Counted from the stretch's first letter, positions 49,273-59,464 are shown. The stretch is DNA of 64,000 nucleotides from Pseudoalteromonas luteoviolacea (GCF_000814765.1 NZ_JWIC01000007.1:124001-188000); one strand, 5' to 3'. Program-made: numbers and translations. Notes: a model not told the origin generated them from the letters alone.

Positions 49273-49279
49273 ATAACAA

Positions 49280-49302
49280 GCATACGGCGCTAAACCGTAT
49301 GC
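49280..49302. terminator. Hairpin between the two-TM gene and the 5'-nucleotidase gene
   Basis: GCATACGG/CCGTATGC (8-bp perfect arms, 7-nt loop) between converging genes. The T-tracts are moderate, so it may act on both sides. Confidence 0.5.
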
Positions 49303-49318
49303 CTGAATTTAAATGGTT

Positions 49319-50902
49319 TTATAGCGTGTTGACGTCTATTGGAGAGTATTTTTCTATATATGCTCTTAATACTTGAGCATCTGTACTATCTGTATTTTGA
49401 AAGCCTTTCTTTTCAGTGAGTATTGGATAGCCATCTCCTCCAGCAGCATTATAGCTATTAATACTCATTCTATAGGTCGCATTAATATCAAATTTTTTGC
49501 CATTAATAGATTTAATGACAGCTTTTGAGTTTACTATACTAAAATCGATTTTATGGTATTGAAGGTAAGCCCCCGCGTCAGGTGGGAAACTGCCCACGAT
49601 AGATAAATATTCGATTAACTCAGGGCCCTGCCAGTCGATATAAGCAACGCGATTTTTAAAAGGATGGACTGTTAAAATGTCTTTATAATTAACGTCGCCA
49701 GCGTTCATGCTTGCGCGTATGCCACCACCACTGATAATGCCAAAGTCTGCACCAACCGCTTCCGTTTGTGCATTGATAATTAAATCAGCGAGTTTGCTTT
49801 GCTCAAATCTGACAAGATCTCTACTGCCGTCAAGGAATGCGTTTATAGAACCTACTGCCCCGGCAAGTTTTTCAGCGCCTTTTTGTTGATAAGGCAATAA
49901 AAATTCATAGAGTGATTTGTCTTTTTTAATTTCATCAGCAATAAAGTCGCCTTGTTCATTTTTTAAATTAACAGGAACTAGCTCATAACTGATGAGTGTT
50001 TTTCTACTTTCTTCGATTTTAAAGACCGCTTTACCAACATATTTACCCCACTCATGAGCTTGCATGATCCAGGTACCATTTTGCTTATCGGGCCAGCATG
50101 CTTTCCCTGCGGAAAATGTCGCATCTGGCTCCCCATTTTTGTCAACACAGATTGGCTCTTGCGAATGGCCACCGATGATCATGTCGAGTGTATTTGGCTT
50201 CAAGCTTCTTGCTAATGTGACATCACCGGGTGCATTAATACCATGATTTGCGTCATGGTAGTGACCCATGTGCGTCACCGCAACGACCACATCTGGTTGA
50301 TACTTAGTTTTGATCATATCAACTAAGGGTTGTGTTGCTTTTGCTGGCGTAATGAAATCAAGGTGACCGATATATTGAGGATTAGCAATTTTAGCGGTGT
50401 CTACTGTTGTTAACCCAACAACGGCTATTTTAAGTTGACCTTTGTTGATAACGGTATAAGTTTGATAGGCGGGTTGCTGAGTTTTTTTGTCTATGATGTT
50501 GGCAGACAAAAGCGGGAAGTTGGACCAGGCAATTTGTTTATCAAGCACACTGAGTGGGTTGTCAAATTCGTGGTTACCAATTGCCATTGCATCATAACCA
50601 ATGATACTCATGCCTTTAAAATCAGGTTCTGCAATTTGTAAATCTGATTCAGGGACGCCCGTATTGATGTCACCACCAGATAGTAACACCACACTGTGAC
50701 CACTTTTTTCAGCTTCATTTCTTAGTTGATCGATAAGTGTTTTTCGAGCCGCCATACCATATTCACCACTTTCGTTATGCCAGAAGCGACCATGGTTATC
50801 ATTGGTGTGCAAAACCGTTAAATATCTTACATTGTTACTTGCTGTGAGAAGTTGACAGCCAGCCAAAAAAGAGAGTAAAAATAAAGAAATAATTATGCGC
50901 AT
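49319..50902 (-). CDS. Lipoprotein 5'-nucleotidase/UDP-sugar hydrolase family (UshA-like)
   Basis: 527-residue metallophosphoesterase. It has a lipobox (FLLSFLAGC), so it is a lipid-anchored rather than soluble periplasmic form. Metal ligands: HTNDNHGRF, SGGDINTG, IGNHEFDN, VTHMGHY and GGHSQE. The C-terminal substrate domain carries GIISGGGIRASM and YNAAGGDGYPIL. It releases phosphate from nucleotides. Together with the nearby S1/P1 nuclease this supports extracellular nucleic-acid use. No symbol is given because E. coli UshA is not a lipoprotein. Confidence 0.92.
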   Translation of the reverse strand: MRIIISLFLLSFLAGCQLLTASNNVRYLTVLHTNDNHGRFWHNESGEYGMAARKTLIDQLRNEAEKSGHSVVLLSGGDINTGVPESDLQIAEPDFKGMSIIGYDAMAIGNHEFDNPLSVLDKQIAWSNFPLLSANIIDKKTQQPAYQTYTVINKGQLKIAVVGLTTVDTAKIANPQYIGHLDFITPAKATQPLVDMIKTKYQPDVVVAVTHMGHYHDANHGINAPGDVTLARSLKPNTLDMIIGGHSQEPICVDKNGEPDATFSAGKACWPDKQNGTWIMQAHEWGKYVGKAVFKIEESRKTLISYELVPVNLKNEQGDFIADEIKKDKSLYEFLLPYQQKGAEKLAGAVGSINAFLDGSRDLVRFEQSKLADLIINAQTEAVGADFGIISGGGIRASMNAGDVNYKDILTVHPFKNRVAYIDWQGPELIEYLSIVGSFPPDAGAYLQYHKIDFSIVNSKAVIKSINGKKFDINATYRMSINSYNAAGGDGYPILTEKKGFQNTDSTDAQVLRAYIEKYSPIDVNTL

Positions 50903-50966
50903 AAATTATTTTAAAAATCTGAACTTATTTATGCGCGTAGTTTAAAGCAATTACACAAAAATGGCA

Positions 50967-51155
50967 TTACAAAGTTGTTTGGCTTTGAGTGTTACGAGAA
51001 TTGAGTACGGCTTCTTCTCGTCTATTAAGCTCATTTTTAGCCAAATCTTGCTTTTCATGCTTGGTTTCAACCATCCAGTTTAAAAAGCAAGCGGGTAACT
51101 TATTATATGGCTCTCCCGCGTGTAAGCCAAAGTCACAAATTTGCTCTTCATTCAT
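50967..51155 (-). CDS. Small DUF3820-like protein
   Basis: 62-residue protein with ICDFGLHAGEPYNKLPACFLNWMVE...AKNELNRREE, which resembles the short 'FGKYKG...LP..YL.W' motif of DUF3820 (putative quorum-sensing-regulated virulence factor) proteins. The match is by eye; function unknown. Confidence 0.55.
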   Translation of the reverse strand: MNEEQICDFGLHAGEPYNKLPACFLNWMVETKHEKQDLAKNELNRREEAVLNSRNTQSQTTL

Positions 51156-51508
51156 AATTTTGCCCCTGTATTTTTAAAAACTTACCTTGTTGCGTCAGTG
51201 TGGTTGCTGTGCGTTTTGCATGCAGTGTAGAGCGTTTTTAAAGTAAAAAAAACACTTTTGATCATAAAAATTAACTTTTGAGTTTGTTTTTCACCCCGGC
51301 GGTATGTTTGTTAGTTTTTCAAACAGTATTGGATTAGAGAAGGTAGCTATTGCGCTTGTTTATATTTAACAAACAGTTACATTTTTTCTAGGCTTGTACT
51401 TGTACGGGCAGAACTTTAATATCAGTATATAGATATATGTTTAATACGATAAGCAAATACGTGTTAATAACCTAACCCGGAATGTAGATGCTTTAAACTG
51501 GAAATTTT
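51156..51508. other. Intergenic region before the M16 protease gene
   Basis: About 350 bp, AT-rich; no ORF, RNA gene or clear regulator site seen. Presumably holds the protease promoter. Confidence 0.4.
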
Positions 51509-54373
51509 ATGAAAAAATTATTGGCAATAGGTGCTATTTCTCTCGGTATTTTGACAGCTTGTTCAGCGACGAATACGACACAATCTTCAATTCAACTTAT
51601 TGCACAGCAGTTGGTGGTCAGCCCTAATGACGATAGAGAGTATAAAACACTCACACTTGAAAATGGGATAGAAGTTGCGTTGGTTTCAGATCCGAGCGCT
51701 GAGAAATCAGCAGCCGCTTTGAGTGTTGGGGTAGGCTTGCTACATGATCCCATGTCTCAGCAGGGGATGGCACATTATTTAGAACATATGCTGTTTCTTG
51801 GCACTGATAAATTTCCTGATCCCGATGAATACGCCGCATTTGTTCAAAAAAACGGTGGTACTCACAATGCGTATACTTGGTTAGATGTGACCAATTATAT
51901 GGTGAAAATTAACAACAATGCATTTGATGAAGCGCTTGAGCGGTTCTCTGACTTTTTCAAATCTCCAAAGCTTTATCCTGAATATACAGAAAAGGAAAAG
52001 AATGCGGTCAATGCTGAGTGGTCTATGCGTCGTGAAATGGATTTTTTTGGCCAGTTCAAATTAGCACGTCAATTATTAGGTGACCATCCTTCGAACCGAT
52101 TTTTAATCGGTAACCTAGAAACTTTGGGTGATAAACCAGACAGCAACTTACATCAAGAGACCGTTGCATTTTATGATAAGTATTACTCTGCGAATATCAT
52201 GAAATTGGCCATGGTGTCTAATGAGTCAATTGCTGAAATGGAAAAAAAAGCGGTTCAGCATTTTAGTTCAATTAAGAACAAAGAGATATCTGAGCCCACA
52301 GTATCTACATCGCTGAACTTTGAGAGCGTCGGAAAGAAGCGCATTCACTATAAGCCGAATAAAGATGTGAAGTCGCTAAACGTCGAGTTTATCATTGAGA
52401 ACAACCTGTCTGATTTTGCGGTTAAGCCTAATTACTTTATCAGCTATTTGCTCAGCAATGAAATGCAAGGCAGTCCAGCTCAAGTATTAAAAGAGCAGGG
52501 GCTCATATCTTCTTTGACTGCATATGCTTCACCAAACCATTATGGGAACTATGGTGTGCTTAATATTGATATCCAATTGACCGATCACGGCATGCAGCAA
52601 CGAGAAGAGATTGTTGCAACAGTGATGCAATATATTAATTTGATAAAAGAGCAGGGTGTCGATAGTAAATATTTTAATGAAATAAAAACTTCTCTGAGTA
52701 ATCAGTTTAGATTTTTGGAAAAAAGCGATGAGTTTTCTTATGTAAGTTCATTAACTGCCAATATGCAGGATTACCCATTAACTCATGCAGTGAATGCCAG
52801 TTATCACTACGCCAAGTTTGACCCGAGAGCTGTGAATAAGGTACTTGAGCAACTTGTTCCTAATAACATGCGTATTTGGTATATCAGCAAAGATGAACCG
52901 GTCGACAGTAAACTACACTTCTATGATGGTGAATATAAAGTAGAGCAAATAACTGAGGCAGAAATTGCGTCTTGGGAGAAGAAAAGTCAGTTTGCTTTAG
53001 CATTACCTAGTGTTAACAAGCTACTGCCTGAAAACTTTGATATAAAGCGTGCTCAATCGGCAGGCGTTGAGCAAGTATATCAAGGGCAACGTGTACATGC
53101 TTGGTTAAAATCAAGTGACCGTTTTAGTCATCAGCCAAAAGGTAAGCTTGAAATTTTCTTAAACAGCAGTTTACCTATCCATGATATCAAAGCCCGTGTT
53201 GTTTCGAGTTTATGGGCTGATCTGTATCAAATTGAAAAAGCTAAATTAATCACTGAGGCACACGTAGCGGGTATGAGTTTAAATGTAACTAGCTCTACTG
53301 GCATAGTGTTATCTGTGTCAGGTTTTACAGATAAACAAGCCACGCTTCTTGATGAGGCGCTTCAAGGGTTTGCAATTACACCTAATCAAAAGCAGCTAGA
53401 ACAGGCAATTGATCGATATGTGAGAGGCCTTCAAAACAAAGGTAAGCAAATTCCTTATTATCAGGCATTTGATGTTTATAAGCAGACAGTAAGAGAGGGC
53501 AGCTTTGATACTGACAGCCTAATCACTACTGCAAAAAGTATTACGACAAAGGATTTTCAACAAGTACAGGCTAATTTATTGGACGATAACCTAATTCGAG
53601 TTTTTGGTTATGGAAACTACGATAAAGAGGATATTTTGAAGGTTGTGTCTCGTATTGAGACTGTTACAGGTAGCGAAACGCGTCAGCAAGCATATATGCG
53701 AGCTGGGTTTTGGCAACCTAAGTTAAATGAGACCCTTGTAGTTCAAAAAGACGTTGATGTTGCTGATGTAGCCATCGTTGATGTGGCCGTACACCCGCAG
53801 CCGGGCTATGCGCAAAAGGCAGCTGCTTTAATTTTGCAATCTCATTTAAGGCAATCTCTGTTTAATACTCTAAGAACAGAAGAGCAATTGGCCTATGCTG
53901 TTGGTGCATTTGCAACCAGTATTGATGAGCGCTCTGCAATGGGATTATTTATACAAACACCTGTAAAAGGTGTGCAATCAATGCAAGCTCGCTTTGATGC
54001 ATTCAAAATAGAGTATGCTGAAAAGTTAGAGAAGTTAACTGACGATGAGTTTAATCAAATTAAAGCGTCTGCGCTTGCCAATTTAAATGAAGAGCCAAAA
54101 AACCTTTCTGACGAAGCAGAGCCAATTATTTCGGATTGGTATAAAAACACTTTAAGCTTTGACTCGAAAGCACAGTTAATTAAGGCGGCTGAGAATGTTT
54201 CAAAGGAGGATATTCAGTCTTATTACAAAAGTACTCTTTTGAATGAGGCTGCGCCTCGTTTGAATATTCAGTTGCGAGGTTACAAGTTTGCAGATGAGCC
54301 TTTTGCAGATATGCCGAATCAAAAAAAGATTAGTTCTATGGAAGCACTCTATCAAGATGTCACTTTTAAATAA
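51509..54373 (+). CDS. M16-family lipoprotein metalloprotease (pitrilysin/insulinase type)
   Basis: 954-residue zinc protease with lipobox (GAISLGILTAC), so it is probably anchored in the periplasm. The inverted zinc motif is HYLEHMLF (HxxEH) with a downstream Glu in EKEKNAVNAEW. The C-terminal half (LRTEEQLAYAVGAFATS) shows the second, inactive homologous domain of the insulinase fold. Typical pitrilysin cuts small peptides. The leader and length fit the periplasmic form. It stands as a single unit with its own terminator. Confidence 0.93.
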   Translation: MKKLLAIGAISLGILTACSATNTTQSSIQLIAQQLVVSPNDDREYKTLTLENGIEVALVSDPSAEKSAAALSVGVGLLHDPMSQQGMAHYLEHMLFLGTDKFPDPDEYAAFVQKNGGTHNAYTWLDVTNYMVKINNNAFDEALERFSDFFKSPKLYPEYTEKEKNAVNAEWSMRREMDFFGQFKLARQLLGDHPSNRFLIGNLETLGDKPDSNLHQETVAFYDKYYSANIMKLAMVSNESIAEMEKKAVQHFSSIKNKEISEPTVSTSLNFESVGKKRIHYKPNKDVKSLNVEFIIENNLSDFAVKPNYFISYLLSNEMQGSPAQVLKEQGLISSLTAYASPNHYGNYGVLNIDIQLTDHGMQQREEIVATVMQYINLIKEQGVDSKYFNEIKTSLSNQFRFLEKSDEFSYVSSLTANMQDYPLTHAVNASYHYAKFDPRAVNKVLEQLVPNNMRIWYISKDEPVDSKLHFYDGEYKVEQITEAEIASWEKKSQFALALPSVNKLLPENFDIKRAQSAGVEQVYQGQRVHAWLKSSDRFSHQPKGKLEIFLNSSLPIHDIKARVVSSLWADLYQIEKAKLITEAHVAGMSLNVTSSTGIVLSVSGFTDKQATLLDEALQGFAITPNQKQLEQAIDRYVRGLQNKGKQIPYYQAFDVYKQTVREGSFDTDSLITTAKSITTKDFQQVQANLLDDNLIRVFGYGNYDKEDILKVVSRIETVTGSETRQQAYMRAGFWQPKLNETLVVQKDVDVADVAIVDVAVHPQPGYAQKAAALILQSHLRQSLFNTLRTEEQLAYAVGAFATSIDERSAMGLFIQTPVKGVQSMQARFDAFKIEYAEKLEKLTDDEFNQIKASALANLNEEPKNLSDEAEPIISDWYKNTLSFDSKAQLIKAAENVSKEDIQSYYKSTLLNEAAPRLNIQLRGYKFADEPFADMPNQKKISSMEALYQDVTFK

Positions 54374-54416
54374 GCTGATATCTCGTTGAGCTTTTAATAA
54401 TTAGAAAGCAAATATT

Positions 54417-54447
54417 AAAGGCAGTGTTTAAATACACTGCCTTTTAC
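54417..54447 (+). terminator. Terminator of the M16 protease gene
   Basis: AAAGGCAGTGT/ACACTGCCTTT (11-bp stem, 6-nt loop) followed by T. Confidence 0.85.
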
Positions 54448-54470
54448 ATAATTAAAAATCGGTCTTAGCT

Positions 54471-54989
54471 ATGATAGATGGAGTCACTACTGCTTCTTTA
54501 CGATGTGAAATTAGAGAAGCCAACGTCAACGATGTGAGTTTTATTTTACGGCTGCTTAACCAGCAAAGCTTTATTGAACATATAGGAGATAGACAAGTAA
54601 AAGATCATCAAAGTGCGGTGGAGTATATTACTCAGTCTTTTTTGATGAAGTATGAATTGGAAAGCTGTGCGCCTTACATTATTTGTTTAAAGTCGGGTGA
54701 AGCAATCGGTATTGCAGGCTTCTACCAAAGGCCGTATCTCCAACATCCAGACTTGGGCTATGCTTTTTTAGATGAATACACTGGGCAGGGGTATGCACTA
54801 GAAGTGTGTGAGCAACTGCTGGCTTTCGCAAAGCAATATTTTAATCTCACTCAGTTGCATGCCATAACAGGGAGTCACAATACAGCCAGTCAGAAACTTC
54901 TAAATAAATTGGGGTTTAATCAAATAGGAAAAATATACGTACAGACTACAGATAAAGCTGACTATCTATTTACTCATTATTTTGATTAA
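54471..54989 (+). CDS. GNAT-family N-acetyltransferase (RimJ/RimL type)
   Basis: 172-residue acetyl-CoA-dependent acetyltransferase: N-terminal LRCEIREANVNDVSFILRLLN, the strand GIAGFYQRPYLQHPDLGYAFLDEYTGQGYALEVCEQLL (the motif A pyrophosphate loop is TGQGYA) and SQKLLNKLGFNQIGKI. The substrate is unknown. The 3' end overlaps convergent pqiC by 20 bp. Confidence 0.85.
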   Translation: MIDGVTTASLRCEIREANVNDVSFILRLLNQQSFIEHIGDRQVKDHQSAVEYITQSFLMKYELESCAPYIICLKSGEAIGIAGFYQRPYLQHPDLGYAFLDEYTGQGYALEVCEQLLAFAKQYFNLTQLHAITGSHNTASQKLLNKLGFNQIGKIYVQTTDKADYLFTHYFD

Positions 54990-55572
54990 GTCTTAGTGCG
55001 AGTACCGCTTCAATGTCTTGTAGTAATACTTCCCAATTGGTTTGATGTGCCGTTATTAGCGCATTGAAGCCATCTGCTTTGAGCGCATTGTCTATGGCAA
55101 ATCGTTTACTGTGAACTAAATGGCTAGCTCCACGTTTTAATTGATATAAATACCAGCTTCCGTTTAAAACGGCACCTTTTTCATAGTGACCAGCGAAGTC
55201 ATTAATCACGAGTTTTACGCTGTATTGTTTTGTATCTATATCACCAGCTAAACTTCGAGGTACAACCGTAAAGCCTTGCTTACTTAAATAGTTTTGTGTC
55301 AACTGGGTTAACATGATTTCTGGGTGTTCTGCCCAAAAATGGAAACTAGCGATGTTGACCACATTTGGTTGAGTGTATTGCACGATGGCTTGTTGATTAG
55401 CGACCCCTAGGATAGTAACGTCCTCTAGGTAAACAACTTGGTTGTTAAACTCATGGTTTGAAGCCGCATTTTGATGCTGCTCAGAAAATTTATAATACTG
55501 ATGACTGGTGCTGTTGTTACTGCACCCAACCAAAAATAAAGATAACAAACAAGCGTGTATAGCTAATCTCAT
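54970..55572 (-). CDS. pqiC: PqiC-like ABC-type auxiliary lipoprotein
   Basis: 200-residue outer-membrane lipoprotein (FLVGC lipobox) of the ABC-type transport auxiliary component family, the third member of the Pqi phospholipid-transport system. It contains YLEDVTILGVANQQAIVQYTQPNVVNIASFHFWAEHP, the usual PqiC core. Its start overlaps the pqiB stop by one base, confirming co-translation. Confidence 0.87.
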   Translation of the reverse strand: MRLAIHACLLSLFLVGCSNNSTSHQYYKFSEQHQNAASNHEFNNQVVYLEDVTILGVANQQAIVQYTQPNVVNIASFHFWAEHPEIMLTQLTQNYLSKQGFTVVPRSLAGDIDTKQYSVKLVINDFAGHYEKGAVLNGSWYLYQLKRGASHLVHSKRFAIDNALKADGFNALITAHQTNWEVLLQDIEAVLALRLNQNNE

Positions 55573-57227
55573 TAACGCTTCCTCGGTACTGGGTCTTCTG
55601 TGGTACTTTTATCAAAAATAAGCATATTAGGCTGTTCGTTCAAGCCTTTGGTCACAGGTTTTAGTGTGTTTGATAAACTTTCCAATTCACTCAGTGTATC
55701 TGTGAGTTGGTCCATAACACTGGAACCTTGTTGGTAAGTTGATAATGTTTTTTCAAACTGTTTTAAGCTTGAAGTTAATTGAGTCAACGTGCCTTGTAAT
55801 TGAGTTAAGTTTTTGTCCACTTTTTCTGATACTTTTTTGTTGTTTAAATTTTTAATCAAACGCTCTGTTTCATTGCCTAATTGTTTGTAAGCTGTGAGCG
55901 TTTCATGTGCTTCGTTGAGCGTGTCATCTATCGGTAAATTATTAAGCTTATTAAGCAGTGCCATAACTTGCTCAGAAAGCGCCGTAAACCCGCTAGGTAC
56001 GCTTGGCAATACAGGGTATACCAAGTGTTTTGCGATTGCTTCTGGCTTAGCCGCATTATAGAAGTCTAGCTCTATATATACCGCACCTGTTAACAAATTA
56101 CCACTTTTTAATGATGCTCTAAGTCCATTTTTAATCCATTTTTCTATATTTGATTGCCAGTACTTTTTAGCTTGTTCGTCTACTTCATAAATCCTGCCGT
56201 ATTCAACCTTAATTAATACAGGGATTGATGTGTTATCTTGTTGAAAGTAAAGAGGTTGGCCATTTCTTACCAGTTGAGCTGGTACTTGCTCAACAGTACC
56301 TATGCGCATGCCTCTGTATTCTACCGGTGCCCCCGGTTTTAGACCTTTGATTGATTGTTCAAACTCCACAAGATATAAATCAAATAGGTCAAACCGTCGT
56401 TCCAATGCTACGGCGAAGTTTTTATGTAGTTTATACTGTGTGCTTTGCTCTGCAATTGTGTCTGCCTCGGTATTTGGCGGGTAGTCAACAGAAATCCCGC
56501 CTTTGATGAGTTTTGACAGAGATCCAGTTGATACTTTGATACCTTCAGTAGATAAATCAACTTCAACGCCAGAATTTACCCAAAATATAGCATTTTTCGA
56601 AATCAGTTCGTTATAAGGAGAATTTATGAAAATACCATAATCCATCTCTAACGTTTTTTCATTGAAACTGGCTGTTTCGACTTGTCCTATTTTGTAGTTT
56701 CTGAAAAAAATACCAGTGCCTACATCCAGTACTTCCGCATTTGCTGCTTTTAACTTATATCTGACCCCCTCTATGTCTGGGGCAATGAGAGCTGGCTGAT
56801 TTTGCATGGTAAAGAGGGTTGCGGTATTTTGGCTTTCGCCAGGCAGTAATTCTATGTATGCACCTGAAAGGAGTGTATTTAACCCCGATATGCCAGACTC
56901 ATCGACACGTGGTTTGACAGTCCAAAATTTCGTATCTTCGGTTAAAAGAGTGTCGTAATCCTTGAAGATTCGAACAGTTGCGATAACGGCATTTTGATCA
57001 ATTTGTAATTTCAGTGACTCAACTAACCCAACCTGTACGCTTCTTACTTTTATTTCGGTTTTGCCAGCAATAAGGCCATCGGCGTTTTCCATTTTAAGAA
57101 AAATCGTATGTCCTTTATTCGCTTGGTGTTGATAAAGCATCCAGCCAGTGATGATGATTGCAATCACAGGAACAATCCAAATAACAGAAAACTTTGGCTT
57201 GGATTCAATATAAGCTTTTTTATTCAT
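55572..57227 (-). CDS. pqiB: Intermembrane transport protein PqiB (three MCE domains)
   Basis: 551-residue inner-membrane-anchored protein with a TM helix (VIWIVPVIAIIITGWMLY) and three MCE domains (about 40-135, 160-220 and 290-400), forming the periplasmic tunnel that spans to the outer membrane. The C-terminal coiled-coil region is LLNKLNNLPIDDTLNEAHETLTAYKQ and onward. It sits between pqiA and pqiC with 8-base and 1-base overlaps. Confidence 0.94.
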   Translation of the reverse strand: MNKKAYIESKPKFSVIWIVPVIAIIITGWMLYQHQANKGHTIFLKMENADGLIAGKTEIKVRSVQVGLVESLKLQIDQNAVIATVRIFKDYDTLLTEDTKFWTVKPRVDESGISGLNTLLSGAYIELLPGESQNTATLFTMQNQPALIAPDIEGVRYKLKAANAEVLDVGTGIFFRNYKIGQVETASFNEKTLEMDYGIFINSPYNELISKNAIFWVNSGVEVDLSTEGIKVSTGSLSKLIKGGISVDYPPNTEADTIAEQSTQYKLHKNFAVALERRFDLFDLYLVEFEQSIKGLKPGAPVEYRGMRIGTVEQVPAQLVRNGQPLYFQQDNTSIPVLIKVEYGRIYEVDEQAKKYWQSNIEKWIKNGLRASLKSGNLLTGAVYIELDFYNAAKPEAIAKHLVYPVLPSVPSGFTALSEQVMALLNKLNNLPIDDTLNEAHETLTAYKQLGNETERLIKNLNNKKVSEKVDKNLTQLQGTLTQLTSSLKQFEKTLSTYQQGSSVMDQLTDTLSELESLSNTLKPVTKGLNEQPNMLIFDKSTTEDPVPRKR

Positions 57228-58440
57228 TTTTATTTAAATTATCCCAAAGTAGTCGAGGGTCGAAATGATTAACTGAAATTATCTGACATAATACCATAGC
57301 TGTGAAAAACACAATACCTGATTGAGGTTCAACGCTTAAGACCGTACCAAGCTGTACAAGAGAGACTAAAAGAATAACGACGAATACATCGATCATGGAC
57401 CATTTACCCATAAATTCCAACGCTCTATATAGTTTGCTTGCTAGTTTGGGCTGAGAGCAAACCTTGACTTGGTATATTAAGTAGAACAAAGCAACGCCCT
57501 TTATAATAGGAATACAAATGCTGGCTGCAAAAATTAGAATAGCGACAGGGTAGGAGCCTGCATGCCACATTACTTCAACGCCACTATATATAGTGGCTTT
57601 GGTATGTAAGCCTAAATTAATTGTGTCCATGATTGGTAAAGCTAGAGCTGGGATTAACAAAATCATGGCGGTTATCATCCAAGCTGCGCTTTTTTCTAAA
57701 GAGTTAGATTTGCGAAATTTGAGTTTCGTTGTACATCGTGGGCAGCGATGTTCGTTACTAAGCTGTCCACATACATGGCACTTTTTTAAAGCCTGTTGCT
57801 GAGCTCTTGGAGCACATGTACTTTCGTCTGGGCAGTAAGTAATTTGCTCTCTTTCCCATAATTGCTCTTTACTGAGCAGTGACAGTGTTTCTATAAAACA
57901 TAATACAAATAGAATGTACGACCAGAAGCCAAGACCGACATCTATCTCAGCAAACTCTGTCAATTTAAATGCGCTAATTAAGACAGCAACAAGAAATATA
58001 TCTGCCAGATTGAGCGGTTTAAGCAGCATCAAAGCTCTTACAATAATTCGTGCATGTTGAGGATTTAAATGACGCCAAAAAGGTGAGTGGGCGAACATAA
58101 TGAGTATGAGCGCTGCTAACGGCATAACTAAAATAGTGAATGCTAATAACCCCGCAAGGAGCGCACTAAAATGAGTGGCAAGTAAAGAAATCGCCTCGAT
58201 AAGACTAATTGATTGTTTGAGCCCATGCTGTGCGTAGGAAATAAAATGGGGGTGTAAGCTAACCAGAAGAAATAATATTGATGACAATCCAAATGCATTA
58301 ATGCTTTGGTTATAGTCAATTTTACAGTTAGCTAGTGTATTACCACAGTGCGGGCATATGGCCCTCTGGTGCTTGTCCATATGTGCGATAGACACTAAAT
58401 AATCACAATGTTGGCAAGCAGTTATCACAATCAGAAACAC
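57220..58440 (-). CDS. pqiA: Paraquat-inducible protein A (PqiA)
   Basis: 406-residue inner-membrane protein with two PqiA repeats, each having a Cys-rich zinc ribbon (CQHCDYLV...CPHCGNTL; CHVCGQLSNEHRCPRC) followed by four TM helices. It is the partner of PqiB/PqiC in lipid transport and envelope-stress defence. First gene of the minus-strand pqiABC operon. Confidence 0.93.
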   Translation of the reverse strand: MFLIVITACQHCDYLVSIAHMDKHQRAICPHCGNTLANCKIDYNQSINAFGLSSILFLLVSLHPHFISYAQHGLKQSISLIEAISLLATHFSALLAGLLAFTILVMPLAALILIMFAHSPFWRHLNPQHARIIVRALMLLKPLNLADIFLVAVLISAFKLTEFAEIDVGLGFWSYILFVLCFIETLSLLSKEQLWEREQITYCPDESTCAPRAQQQALKKCHVCGQLSNEHRCPRCTTKLKFRKSNSLEKSAAWMITAMILLIPALALPIMDTINLGLHTKATIYSGVEVMWHAGSYPVAILIFAASICIPIIKGVALFYLIYQVKVCSQPKLASKLYRALEFMGKWSMIDVFVVILLVSLVQLGTVLSVEPQSGIVFFTAMVLCQIISVNHFDPRLLWDNLNKNE

Positions 58441-58486
58441 AATAAAAAATATTTATACCTTATTGTGTTCCAGCAATTCAATAATA

Positions 58487-59296
58487 TCAACTATCAAATA
58501 CAGCGACTGTCTGCCGACTTAGTGCCAGTAGCTCACCTGTTCTTGAGAAAATTTTGGCATCTTCAATACCATAACCATTATTGGCCATATGGGTAATAGC
58601 TTCATAGCCCAGCCAATTAAGCTCTTCTATTTTCATCGGTTGTAGAAATTCAATATACCAAGACACAGAGCTTGCCGGAGAGGGTTTATCGCATAGTTGC
58701 AATAACGTTGGAGGCCAAGCATCTGCAAGAGCCAGTATATATAGTTCAGGGCAGGTGTTTTGAGGGGAGTGTTTGAATTTCATCCAGCCGTGCAGTTCAG
58801 TTGAATTTGCACCGCTAAATGGCAAGGCACCTGATTGAATATTGAGATCCACATGTTGGATAAACGCGGGAAAAACACCTTCGATATAGTTAATGGTTTG
58901 CTGTGGTTGGATTTGCTGGTTGAGTATGCTTGGTTGGCAAGATGAGCTGACTTGAACTTTAGAGCTTCTTTGGGTACCAAAACAAGCAAGCGACACTAAA
59001 CAAGTAGCACCTTTTTGCTCGATACGAGATTCAATTTGAGTGACGTTTTTTCCATTTCTTAAAATATGAGTGCTAATACTAAATGGCTGTGCTGCAATTA
59101 GCGGGGCAACAAAGTTGCAGCTATATGAAAGTAGCTTTCTACTTGGGTCGTTTAATTGTACATACATATGTTTGAGCATTAATGCTGCACTAAGCCCACC
59201 AAAAACAGTTCGTCCTTGACTCCAAGTAATAGGAACGCTGCCTGTACATGGCTGTGCATTAAGCTCAAAAGAAGAAAAGAGAGTTTCAAAATCCAT
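58487..59296 (-). CDS. Acyl-CoA thioesterase-like (TesB/4HBT-type) protein
   Basis: 269-residue double-hotdog protein: SQGRTVFGGLSAALMLKHMY near the start, FVAPLIAAQPFSISTHILRNGKNVTQIESRI, and ADAWPPTLLQLCDKPSPASSVSWYIEFLQP in the second hotdog half. It resembles TesB-like acyl-CoA thioesterases (4HBT_3). The substrate is probably an acyl-CoA but unproven. It is separated from pqiA by 46 bp and may be transcribed with it; divergent dnaK follows upstream. Confidence 0.8.
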   Translation of the reverse strand: MDFETLFSSFELNAQPCTGSVPITWSQGRTVFGGLSAALMLKHMYVQLNDPSRKLLSYSCNFVAPLIAAQPFSISTHILRNGKNVTQIESRIEQKGATCLVSLACFGTQRSSKVQVSSSCQPSILNQQIQPQQTINYIEGVFPAFIQHVDLNIQSGALPFSGANSTELHGWMKFKHSPQNTCPELYILALADAWPPTLLQLCDKPSPASSVSWYIEFLQPMKIEELNWLGYEAITHMANNGYGIEDAKIFSRTGELLALSRQTVAVFDS

Positions 59297-59435
59297 CGTA
59301 AATCCATACCTCGTTATTTTTGGGTTAGAATATATACTCTAAACAGATAAATACAGATTTTTTGCCTGCTTTTTGCCCTGTTCATCCTAAAAATAAAAAA
59401 AATTGAAAAAAAATGAAATTTTTTTCTTGTTTTAG

Positions 59436-59464
59436 CTTGAAATAGGATTTGCCGCCCTTATCTA
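59436..59464 (+). promoter_or_regulatory. Sigma-32 (heat-shock) type promoter of dnaK
   Basis: CTTGAAA (59436-59442), a 12-nt spacer and CCCTTATCT (59455-59463) match the sigma-32 pattern CTTGAAA-N(11-16)-CCCCAT-like, about 50 bp before the dnaK start. Confidence 0.65.
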
